Source of the DNA: Bradyrhizobium sp. CSA207
GTDB lineage: Bacteria > Pseudomonadota > Alphaproteobacteria > Rhizobiales > Xanthobacteraceae
Direction: 5' to 3'
DNA length: 64,000 nt
NCBI RefSeq assembly: GCF_029051685.1
Contig: NZ_JAACFT010000039.1
Coordinates: 1-64,000, forward strand
Part shown: positions 1 through 7,691 of the stretch, one piece after another
Layout: every line of letters starts with the position of its first letter
How positions within the stretch are numbered: the first letter of the stretch is position 1
Program-made: the position numbers and the translations under genes
Notes under the pieces: generated by a model
Told to the model about the DNA's origin: nothing
Databases searched by the model: none
Seen by the model: only the letters and a program-made list of their open reading frames with translations

Positions 1-5
1 CTCCA

Positions 6-122
6 CGGGATTATGCGGAGCGGCGCAGCCACAAAAGCCCGGGAAAGCCCCGGCTATCAGCCAACGACTCCGCATAATCCCGCGCTACGCATAATCCGCG
101 TTATGCGGTGCACCGCATAACG
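6..122. repeat. Cluster of TTATGCGG/CCGCATAA palindromes (possible recombination site or element end)
   Basis: Five copies of the octamer TTATGCGG or its complement lie in 110 bases: 11-18 (+), 70-77 (-), 87-94 (-, one mismatch), 101-108 (+) and 113-120 (-). Bases 6-20 and 68-82 form a perfect 15-bp inverted repeat around a 47-base spacer, and 99-122 is a perfect 24-bp palindrome. Phased multiple inverted repeats of this kind are found at ends of tyrosine-recombinase elements such as RIT elements, but no recombinase gene is in view, so the assignment is a guess. The stretch from here to 250 carries no gene. Confidence 0.6.
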
Positions 123-250
123 TCGAGATCGGTACGTCTTGCTTAAAGCTTTCCGAGGAGAAGCGCGGCTACCTCTCTTTCAAGCTCGAGCCCCCTCGTT
201 CAACGTGGCGCCCCGTGCGATCTTGCCCAACCGATGGCGTCGAAGCGTCA

Positions 251-784
251 TCACTCATGCGTGGCGGCTGTGAGAACTGGTTGAGGCATATTCTCCGCCA
301 CCCCGGCCGACTCCGACGGGCGGGTCCCCGCGAACGCGATCAAGCGCGTCCATGCCGTGCCGCCGATGCAAACCGCACCTCCGCAAGCGAAGGCCTCGCG
401 CCAAGCTAGCGAAGGCACCCCGATCTGCGATAAGGCAAACACCAGATGATAGCCGGCGATTGCCGCGGGGACGGCGAACGCGGTTGCGATCGCGATGCGC
501 AAGATCAAGGACCGACTAACGGCAACGGCGACCTGACCAGCGGCAAGTGTCAGCGCACCAGAAGCAATTCCGATCAGCAGCGCGCCGACGACGCCGGCGC
601 CATCGCGAAATGCCAACATCCCGACACTGAGTGCGACGAAAAACGGCAGGGGATACACAGCGAGCGCAAAGATCGCCCAGCAGAACAAGCCAATGCCGAG
701 TGTATTGAGAACAAGCCCAAGCGCGAGCATGGTGGTGGCTCCATGTGCATAGATGTACCGGTCGCGCCTTTCCACCACCACCAC
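251..784 (-). CDS. Hypothetical integral membrane protein
   Basis: A 177-residue protein with about four hydrophobic segments: roughly residues 17-40, 45-62, 63-88 and 92-118. A more polar C-terminal part includes another weakly hydrophobic stretch. No family with a known function is recognised. It sits at the left edge of the integrative-element gene block and may be a cargo or transfer-associated membrane protein; that is inference. The start is uncertain: the longest reading begins at a run of GTG codons without a clear Shine-Dalgarno sequence, and an internal ATG just before the first membrane segment is possible. Confidence 0.55.
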   Translation of the reverse strand: MVVVERRDRYIYAHGATTMLALGLVLNTLGIGLFCWAIFALAVYPLPFFVALSVGMLAFRDGAGVVGALLIGIASGALTLAAGQVAVAVSRSLILRIAIATAFAVPAAIAGYHLVFALSQIGVPSLAWREAFACGGAVCIGGTAWTRLIAFAGTRPSESAGVAENMPQPVLTAATHE

Positions 785-872
785 GGCGCGGATTCGGACG
801 TAAAATCGAAACGAGGCGGAGTTGCGGCGTGCAACTCCGGCCTAGTTGTCTCGAGGTCAAGCACGACGGCGC

Positions 873-1796
873 TCACGCGCCGCCGAACCTCCACACCGGG
901 ATGCCGAGCCGCTTCGCCTTGTCAGCGAGATTATCCTGAATTCCCGTGCCCGGGAAATGCATAACGCCGATCGGCAGAAGCTGGAGCAGGGCATCGTTGC
1001 GCTTGAACGGCGCCGCCTTGGCGTGCTTCGTCCAATCGGGCTTGAAGGCGATCTGTGGCACCTTGCGATTGGTCGCCCATTTCGCAGCCATCAGTTCAGC
1101 GCCTTTCGGGGAGCCGCCATGGAGGAGGACCATGTCGGGATGCTTGGCATGAACCTTGTCGAGCCGATCCCAGATCAGATGATGGTCGTTGAAATCGAGC
1201 CCGCCGGTGAGTGCGATCTTCGGCCCCGGCGGCAACATGACCTCAGTCTCGGCGCGGCGTTTTGCTGCGATGAAGTCACGGGAATCGATCATTGCCGCGG
1301 TGAGCGTTCGGTGATTGACCAATGATCCCGACCGAGGACGCCAGGCCGAGCCGGTGTGGACCTCAAATCGCTCGATGGCCTGATCCCGGAACAGCTCCAG
1401 GCAATTGCGACGCTCGATCAGTGAGATGCCTTCGGCCGTCAGGCGCTCGAGTTCGACCGATCGCACTTCCGAGCCGTTCTGCTCGCGCTGGCTCTTATGC
1501 TGCGCTTGTTCGTTGTCATCGAGTTGGCGTTCGACGCGGTCGACGGCTCGATGGAACAGGTTGACGGTCGACCAAAGCAGGTCGTCAAGGTCCGGTTCAA
1601 GCCGCGTGTCGCTCAGGGTCGCGACCAGGGCATCAAAGATGTCCGCTATGGCGCCGGCGATCATCTTGCCCTCGGGGAGCGGTCTTGGATCGGGCTGGTC
1701 GTCGAAGGGACGATAGCCGAAGAGCTGTAGTTCGGTGAGGACGTGGTCCGTTGGAGACGAGGCGTGCTGCGGTTCGATGTCGTCATGGTCGGTCAT
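873..1796 (-). CDS. DUF2493 (YspA/SLOG-like) domain protein
   Basis: A 307-residue protein. The C-terminal third, from about residue 190, is a DUF2493 domain, a Rossmann-like fold of the SLOG superfamily. It shows IALTGGLDFND at its first strand and the nucleotide-binding loop LLHGGSPKGAE. The N-terminal part is helical and charged (about residues 45-180). SLOG proteins are thought to bind nucleotides or ligands. Full-length proteins of this architecture recur in alphaproteobacterial conjugative elements beside Toprim, strawberry-notch and ParB genes, as here. The exact ligand is unknown. The gene lies in the same orientation as the primase gene but 330 bases downstream of it. Confidence 0.8.
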   Translation of the reverse strand: MTDHDDIEPQHASSPTDHVLTELQLFGYRPFDDQPDPRPLPEGKMIAGAIADIFDALVATLSDTRLEPDLDDLLWSTVNLFHRAVDRVERQLDDNEQAQHKSQREQNGSEVRSVELERLTAEGISLIERRNCLELFRDQAIERFEVHTGSAWRPRSGSLVNHRTLTAAMIDSRDFIAAKRRAETEVMLPPGPKIALTGGLDFNDHHLIWDRLDKVHAKHPDMVLLHGGSPKGAELMAAKWATNRKVPQIAFKPDWTKHAKAAPFKRNDALLQLLPIGVMHFPGTGIQDNLADKAKRLGIPVWRFGGA

Positions 1797-2126
1797 GGGA
1801 AGAGGTCCTTTGCCGGATGGGCCGCGACCTTCGCGGCCTTCGTGGCGATCCTCTGACGGCGGGCGGAACGGACCAGAACCCGACAGGGCCGAAGCGACAG
1901 CGGAGGATGGCGGAGGCCGGCTATTTTGCTTCGCGATGCAAAGCGCGCCGATTTGATGGCTATTGTGTCTTCTCGTCGCCGGCGCGCGGCGGAAAATAGC
2001 CGGACGCAGCCATTGCCGGCCCGGGCCGCTTGCCGTCCGATCGCCCTCTAGAAGGCCGAGGTCGCGTCCTCTTCGGTATTGGCCTCGCCTATGACCGGCC
2101 TATCAACATTGATCGAACACCGGGAG
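1797..2126. other. Gene-poor stretch between DUF2493 and primase genes
   Basis: No supported coding region is seen on either strand; the open frames here are short shadows. On the minus strand, the 5' leader of the DUF2493 gene contains GC-rich self-complementary pieces such as GGTCGCGGCC near 1829-1838. I cannot assign a function to them. Confidence 0.4.
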
Positions 2127-3188
2127 CTATTCCGCGGCCACCGTCGACGAATGCAGGAAGCGAACGACGTCCTCTGGCGCAAGCTGAAACCGCAGGGCTG
2201 CTCGGAGGGCATCGACACCGAAGACCTGCAGATCTTCGTTGAAATCGCCCAGCCGGGGCGACAGCGCGATCGCCTCAATGCCGGCGTCTGTTGCGCGCTG
2301 GGTTAGAACCGCGTGCACCGTGTCGCCAGCGGCATCGGCATCGAGGGCGATGTAAAGGCGACGCAGGCCAGTCGGGAGCAACATGGCCGAGAGGTGATTG
2401 GCCGAAAGCGCAGCCGCCATCGGCATCGTCGGCAGCATGTAGCGTAGCGAAAGCATGGTTTCGATACCCTCGCCGGCAGCGAGCACGTCGTCCACCACAC
2501 CGAACCGAACGGCGTTGCCGAGCAGGTCGCCCATCGCGCGTCGTGGTGTATCGATCGGAGCCTTGCCGAGCCGAACCCGATCAAAGCCATCCGGATCGAG
2601 CCAGGTGCGGTGCACGCCGGTGATCCGTCCATCGAGATCCGTGACGCAGGCAATCATCGCCGGCCAGATCTCGATCGGCAGATGGTCGTCCGGCCGATAG
2701 TAGCAGCGTGGGTGGAAGCGCAGACTGCCACCATGGTGGATGCGGGCTATTCCGCGACGCTGTAAGCACCTCTCGGCTACCGTCCCTTCAACCGGGCTGG
2801 ACATCGCAAAGAGCCGACGAGCCGCCTCTTGTGATCCGGTCGGCGCTGGCGAACGAACCGGTTTCGGGATCGGTTGCTGCTCAGAACGAGGAAGCTTGAG
2901 AAAGCGCCTCGCCTCCTCGGCGACCTCACGAAAGTCTTGCAACGCCAGACTTTCGCGAATGATGTCAAGGAGGTCGCCATGCTCACCAGTTGCGGCATCG
3001 GTCCACTTGCCCGCCGGCCCCTTCGGCGATTCCTGGAGCCGCACGAACAGTGAGCGGCCCGCGGTGTTGTGCACGTCGCCGACCACCCAGTACCGCCCCG
3101 CCCGCTTGCCATTGGAGAGATAGTGTCGGCACACCGCCTCCGCTTCGCGCGCGAGGCGGCCAGCCAGTTCGGAAGCATCGCGGGACAT
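2127..3188 (-). CDS. Toprim-domain DNA primase-like protein
   Basis: A 353-residue protein with an N-terminal primase-associated domain containing RYWVVGDVHNTAGRSLFVRL and KWTDAATGEHGDLLDII, as in mobile-element DUF7146/CHC2-like proteins. A C-terminal Toprim domain follows, with VLAAGEGIETMLS (the conserved Glu) and RLYIALDADAAGD (the DxD motif). Toprim proteins of this form are probably primases for element replication or transfer. The ATG chosen overlaps the TGA of the upstream helicase gene (TGATG), so the two are translationally coupled. A GTG one codon earlier is possible. No zinc-finger CHC2 motif is obvious, so primase activity is inferred. Confidence 0.8.
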   Translation of the reverse strand: MSRDASELAGRLAREAEAVCRHYLSNGKRAGRYWVVGDVHNTAGRSLFVRLQESPKGPAGKWTDAATGEHGDLLDIIRESLALQDFREVAEEARRFLKLPRSEQQPIPKPVRSPAPTGSQEAARRLFAMSSPVEGTVAERCLQRRGIARIHHGGSLRFHPRCYYRPDDHLPIEIWPAMIACVTDLDGRITGVHRTWLDPDGFDRVRLGKAPIDTPRRAMGDLLGNAVRFGVVDDVLAAGEGIETMLSLRYMLPTMPMAAALSANHLSAMLLPTGLRRLYIALDADAAGDTVHAVLTQRATDAGIEAIALSPRLGDFNEDLQVFGVDALRAALRFQLAPEDVVRFLHSSTVAAE

Positions 3189-6100
3189 CACACTGCCTCC
3201 CGCTGAGCGATGCGCACAAGCGGATAGGCGTCGAGCACCCTCGACAGGATCTCGACGCCGCTTGCGTCCGACGGCACGAACATGCGCAGCTTCCAGGAGA
3301 TGATCTCTCCGAAGAGGCCGTAGGCCCGCAAGCGATCGCGCATCGTGTCGTTGAAGCCGGACAATTCGATGCGATGTGTGCCCATCACCCGGACGCGGCG
3401 AAGCTGGAGCCCCTCCGCAAGCTCAAGGACGGTCCGCCCCTCCATGAGCGCGGCAAAGGCAGCGTCCGGCGTCAACGCCGGCGCGCCAGCCGCAAGGACA
3501 TTCGCGACCCAGGTACCCGAGACCTTGCGGCCGACGATCCGCTCGCCCGAATCGGTCTGCAGCCGATAGACCCGGGTCGACTCGTTCGGCAGCCGCTTCC
3601 AGATGGGCAACAGCAAGCCGGCCACGACGTGGATCGTGCTTTCCGTGAACTCGGGCACTTCGGCAAGCTCCGCCAGCCAGGCTGTGGCGAAGCGTTCACG
3701 CTCTGCTTGGACCCAATGACTCTCTGCCATCATGTTCAAGGAAACGTTGTGCTGCTCCATCGGCCGGATCAGGCGGACGCGCCTCTCGATTTCGCCGTCA
3801 TCGAGCATCACGCTCGCCGCCGGGACTTGCACGGCGGCCCGTCCAGAGCGCTCATTGACCAACAGGACGGAATGGCAATCGGAGACACGAAGAGCATCAT
3901 CCAGGCTCACTGGATGATTACGCTGGCGCTGGGTGATCGTGAGAAGCCGGGTCTCGGCGCCGGTGCCGGGATGGTCGTAGATCGTGCGCCGGTCAGTGAC
4001 GACAAAGATTTCGGCCCGGAGCGTTTCCAGCCCGACGTCATAGCTGCCCGAGGCAACCGCACCTTCGATCCGAGCCGTCAATAGCTGCTCGAACACGGTG
4101 AACAGGATATTCTGAAGATCGATCGTGAGCGCCAGCAACCGGTTCAGGAACGTCGTGATCGGCGGCAGGTCATCCCTGAGACCGTTGGCGTCCGTCAGCT
4201 TCAGGCCGGTCGCATCCTCGAACCTCTTGAGAGAGCAGCCCTCGACCTTGCCGCGTGCGAGCAGCGTATAGAGTTGGCGCAACGCGTCGCGGCCGTACTG
4301 GCTTTCGAGGTTGTCCTCGGGCCGGAACAGGCCCTGCCCGCCGGTCTGGCGCTGGCCGCGGGTGATGGCTCCCAAAGTGTCGAGCCGGCGCGCAATGGTG
4401 CTCAAGAAACGCTTTTCGGCCTTCACATCGGTTGCGATCGGGCGAAACAGCGGCGGCTGCGCCTGGTTGGTCCGGTTGGTGCGGCCGAGCCCCTGGATCG
4501 CGGCGTCCGCCTTCCAGCCGGGCTCGAGCAAATAGTGGACCCGCAGCCGGCGATTCCGCGCCGACAGCTCGGCATGGTAGCTCCTCCCCGTGCCGCCCGC
4601 GTCGGAGAACACGAGGATCCGCTTGGCGTCGTCCATGAAGGCCGACGTCTCGGCGAGGTTGGCCGAAGCGGCCCGGTTTTCGACGACCAGCCGGTCGCCC
4701 TTGCGAATGATGCGGCGCGAGCGGCCGGTCACTTCGGCGACCATATCGGTGCCGAAGCGCTGCACGATTTGATCCAGCGCCCCAGGCACCGGCGGGAGCG
4801 AGGCGAGCTTCTCGATCAGACGGTCGCGGCGGGCGACGGCCTCCCGGCTCTCGACCGGTTGGCCGTCACGATAGACAGGCCGGGAGCAGAGGTTGCCCTC
4901 AGAATCCGTGAATAGCTCGTAGAGCTGGACCGGAAAGGAATGGGCGAGATAGTCGAGGACATACTCGCGCGGCGTGATGTCGACCTGGACGTCGCCCCAC
5001 TCCTCGGTCGGGATCTCGGCGAGCCGGCGCTCCATCAGCGCTTCGCCGGTGGACACGATTTGGATGACCGCGGCGTGGCCAGCCTCAAGATCGCGGTCGA
5101 TCGATCGGATCAGCGACGGCGTCTTCATCGAGGTCAGGAGATGCCCGAAGAAGCGCTGCTTGGCGCTTTCGAAAGCAGATCGTGCCGCGGATTTTGCCTG
5201 CCGGTTTAGCGTTCCCGTCGCGCCGGTGATGTTGGCGGCCCGCATTGCGGCGTCGAGATTATTATGGATGATGCTGAACGCATCGGCATAGGCGTCATAG
5301 ATGCGAACCTGCTCGGGCGTGAGCTGGTGCTCGACGAGCTCGTACGCGACGCCCTCGTAAGATAGAGACCTCGCCGCATAGAGACCGAGCGCCTTGAGGT
5401 CGCGCGCGAGCACCTCCATCGCCGCCACGCCGCCCTCCTCGATCGCCTCGACGAACTCGGCGCGGGTGGCGAACGGGAAATTGGCTCCACCCCACAATCC
5501 CAGCCGCTGGGCGTAGGCGAGATTGTGCACGGTCGTGGCGCCGGTTGCCGAGACATAGACGACGCGGGCATTCGGCAAGGCGTGCTGGAGCCTCAGCCCC
5601 GCGCGCCCCTGCTGAGAGGCCGCCTGGTCGCCGCGCTCGCCCTTCTGGGCTGCCGCGTTCTGCATCGCGTGGCTCTCGTCGAAGACGATCACTCCATCGA
5701 AGTCGGAGCCCAACCATTCGACGATCTGCCGAACGCGCGAAAGCTTCTCGCCGCGCTCGTCGGTGCGCAGCGTAGCGTAGGTGGTGAAAAGGACGCCTTC
5801 CGCGAGCCGGATCGGTGTGCCCTGCCGGAAACGGGACAGCGGCGTCACGAGCAACCGCTCCATACCGAGCGCGGACCAGTCGCGCTGCGCGTCTTCGATC
5901 AGCTTGTCGGATTTACTGATCCAGACCGCGCGGCGGCGGCCCTTGAGCCGGTTGTCGAGCAGGATACCGGCGACCTGCCGACCCTTGCCCGCGCCGGTGC
6001 CGTCGCCCAAGAACCAGCCGCGCCGAAAGCGGACAGCATTTTCTGCATCGTCGCGCGCGGCCGCCGCGACATCAAAGGTCGCGTCGACCGTCCAGGAGCC

Positions 6101-7507
6101 CGCAAGAAACTCGGAATGCGCCTCGCCGGCGTAGATGACGCTCTCAAGCTGGGCGTCCGACAGAAGTCCGTCTGTCACGAGTTTGGCCGGCAGATGTGGC
6201 CGGTAAGACGGCTGGGGCGGCGCGACCGAGGCCATCGCGGCGGACTGAACAAGTTTGGTCGGATGCGCATGCGCGTCCGGAATATGGATCGCCTGCAGTC
6301 CATATTCCTCATAAAGCGTATCGGTCAGTCGAGCGCCTTCCGGAGGTGTCCACTCGACCGTCTCGTAGGTGAGTTCGACGTCCTCTGGCGCACCCTCTCC
6401 CGAAGTGGACGACGGCCGTGGCGCAAAGGCGCTGACCGGCCGCAGCGCCGCGGGGCGCCGGATGACGTCGACCATGACGGGGGTGAGAACAGGCAGCCTC
6501 GGGGGCACATACTGGGTCACCCAGTCAAGCAACGCGGCGACATCGCCGGCCATGCCAAGTGAAGCAGGAAGGACGTTCGGGTTTGCGGCGGGCTGCTTGT
6601 CGATCACAAGCAGTCGTGTGTCAGTCTGCGTTCCGTGCTTGGCGTAGACTGCGCCATCGATGGCGGCAGAAAACACCACCCGCCCGCGTTCCTGAAGACG
6701 AACAAAGGCATCTCGCCATGCAGGGTTATCCGAAGCAAGGCTCGCGCCGGTGATGGCGACCAGACGCCCGCCGTCGCAAAGACGCGCCAAGGCTGAGGCG
6801 ATGTTCCGGAAAGCCGCGTCGGCCATCCGCCGATCGACGTTCGCCAACGCCGAGAACGGCGGGTTCATCAAGACGACGCTCGGTACAACACCCGCATCGA
6901 GGTGATCATTGATCTGGGCGGCGTCGAACCGAGTGACCTTAACGTTGGGAAATAGTTGGTCGAGCAACGCCGCGCGTGTCTCGGCCAACTCGTTCAATAC
7001 CAAGGCGCCGCCGGCGAGCTCGGCAAAGATGGCGAGCAAGCCGGTCCCTGCGGAGGGCTCCAAAACCCGATCGGACGGCGTGATGCCGGCAGCAGTGCAT
7101 GCGGCAAGCCCAAGCGGGATTGGCGTCGAGAATTGTTGAAGGGTCTGGCTGTCTTCGGAGCGCCGCGTGTGGGTCGGCAGGAGAACGGCGAATCTCGCGA
7201 GCATCGGCAGCATCGCGGCCGTCGAGCCGGCCTTGACGCGGATAGCCGGGCCAAACTTGCGAAGGAACAGAACGGTTGCCGCCTCGCAGACATCGTAGGC
7301 GGTCTTCCAGTTCCAGACGCCAGAGGCGTCGGAAGCGCCGAAGGCAGCTTCCATGGCGCCGCGCAGCACAGCGGCATCGATGCGACGGCTGCGCTCGAGA
7401 TCAATCACGAGCTGTCGCGCGGCCCTGACGGCGGCGGAGGTGAGAGTTGCAGCGGCACGCATCGAGAGCGGCGCGGCGGCAGCGCCGCCGGCGAGAGATT
7501 CGGTCAT
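3188..7507 (-). CDS. Fusion of N6-type DNA methyltransferase and strawberry-notch-like SF2 helicase
   Basis: A 1439-residue protein. Residues 130-260 carry a class I SAM methyltransferase with motif I EPSAGTG (about 150-156) and the catalytic NPPF motif, which suggests amino-group methylation of adenine or cytosine. From about residue 440 follows a strawberry-notch type superfamily 2 NTPase with P-loop GDGTGAGKGRQ, a DESH box and the C-terminal helicase lobe with GLGRTNRTNQ. These large proteins are common in alphaproteobacterial conjugative elements and phages and are thought to protect or remodel element DNA on entry. Here the gene heads an operon with the Toprim gene and has its own leader (see 7523-7569). 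The start ATG is preceded by a weak Shine-Dalgarno sequence. Confidence 0.9.
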   Translation of the reverse strand: MTESLAGGAAAAPLSMRAAATLTSAAVRAARQLVIDLERSRRIDAAVLRGAMEAAFGASDASGVWNWKTAYDVCEAATVLFLRKFGPAIRVKAGSTAAMLPMLARFAVLLPTHTRRSEDSQTLQQFSTPIPLGLAACTAAGITPSDRVLEPSAGTGLLAIFAELAGGALVLNELAETRAALLDQLFPNVKVTRFDAAQINDHLDAGVVPSVVLMNPPFSALANVDRRMADAAFRNIASALARLCDGGRLVAITGASLASDNPAWRDAFVRLQERGRVVFSAAIDGAVYAKHGTQTDTRLLVIDKQPAANPNVLPASLGMAGDVAALLDWVTQYVPPRLPVLTPVMVDVIRRPAALRPVSAFAPRPSSTSGEGAPEDVELTYETVEWTPPEGARLTDTLYEEYGLQAIHIPDAHAHPTKLVQSAAMASVAPPQPSYRPHLPAKLVTDGLLSDAQLESVIYAGEAHSEFLAGSWTVDATFDVAAAARDDAENAVRFRRGWFLGDGTGAGKGRQVAGILLDNRLKGRRRAVWISKSDKLIEDAQRDWSALGMERLLVTPLSRFRQGTPIRLAEGVLFTTYATLRTDERGEKLSRVRQIVEWLGSDFDGVIVFDESHAMQNAAAQKGERGDQAASQQGRAGLRLQHALPNARVVYVSATGATTVHNLAYAQRLGLWGGANFPFATRAEFVEAIEEGGVAAMEVLARDLKALGLYAARSLSYEGVAYELVEHQLTPEQVRIYDAYADAFSIIHNNLDAAMRAANITGATGTLNRQAKSAARSAFESAKQRFFGHLLTSMKTPSLIRSIDRDLEAGHAAVIQIVSTGEALMERRLAEIPTEEWGDVQVDITPREYVLDYLAHSFPVQLYELFTDSEGNLCSRPVYRDGQPVESREAVARRDRLIEKLASLPPVPGALDQIVQRFGTDMVAEVTGRSRRIIRKGDRLVVENRAASANLAETSAFMDDAKRILVFSDAGGTGRSYHAELSARNRRLRVHYLLEPGWKADAAIQGLGRTNRTNQAQPPLFRPIATDVKAEKRFLSTIARRLDTLGAITRGQRQTGGQGLFRPEDNLESQYGRDALRQLYTLLARGKVEGCSLKRFEDATGLKLTDANGLRDDLPPITTFLNRLLALTIDLQNILFTVFEQLLTARIEGAVASGSYDVGLETLRAEIFVVTDRRTIYDHPGTGAETRLLTITQRQRNHPVSLDDALRVSDCHSVLLVNERSGRAAVQVPAASVMLDDGEIERRVRLIRPMEQHNVSLNMMAESHWVQAERERFATAWLAELAEVPEFTESTIHVVAGLLLPIWKRLPNESTRVYRLQTDSGERIVGRKVSGTWVANVLAAGAPALTPDAAFAALMEGRTVLELAEGLQLRRVRVMGTHRIELSGFNDTMRDRLRAYGLFGEIISWKLRMFVPSDASGVEILSRVLDAYPLVRIAQREAV

Positions 7508-7522
7508 GGCAGGATTTCTTTC

Positions 7523-7569
7523 GGAGAGCAGAAGCGGGTCGAACCATCAGGCGCTCTCCTTAAGACCCG
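7523..7569 (-). promoter_or_regulatory. Candidate pseudoknot in the helicase 5' leader
   Basis: On the minus strand CGGGTC (7569-7564) can pair with GACCCG (7540-7535), and GGAGAGC (7559-7553) can pair with GCTCTCC (7529-7523). The two stems interleave, which is the pattern of an H-type pseudoknot just upstream of the start codon at 7507. Pairing is perfect in both stems. No covariation can be tested from one sequence. Confidence 0.35.
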
Positions 7570-7624
7570 ACGGCTCAAACCCTTCCCGGCCCGGCTCTCC
7601 CTCTCAGTCCTCACCCATAAAAAT

Positions 7625-7651
7625 GGGGACCGGCGCGGCACACCGGTCCCC
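7625..7651 (-). terminator. GC-rich hairpin between parB and the helicase gene
   Basis: GGGGACCGG (7625-7633) and CCGGTCCCC (7643-7651) form a perfect 9-bp stem with a 9-base loop. The minus-strand 3' side is followed by ATTTTTATGG, giving a short T-rich tail. This suits a terminator for parB or an attenuator before the helicase gene. Both readings are inference. Confidence 0.45.
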
Positions 7652-7691
7652 GAGCAATTGTGGGATGGCGGGAGCCATCCCGTTCTAGACA

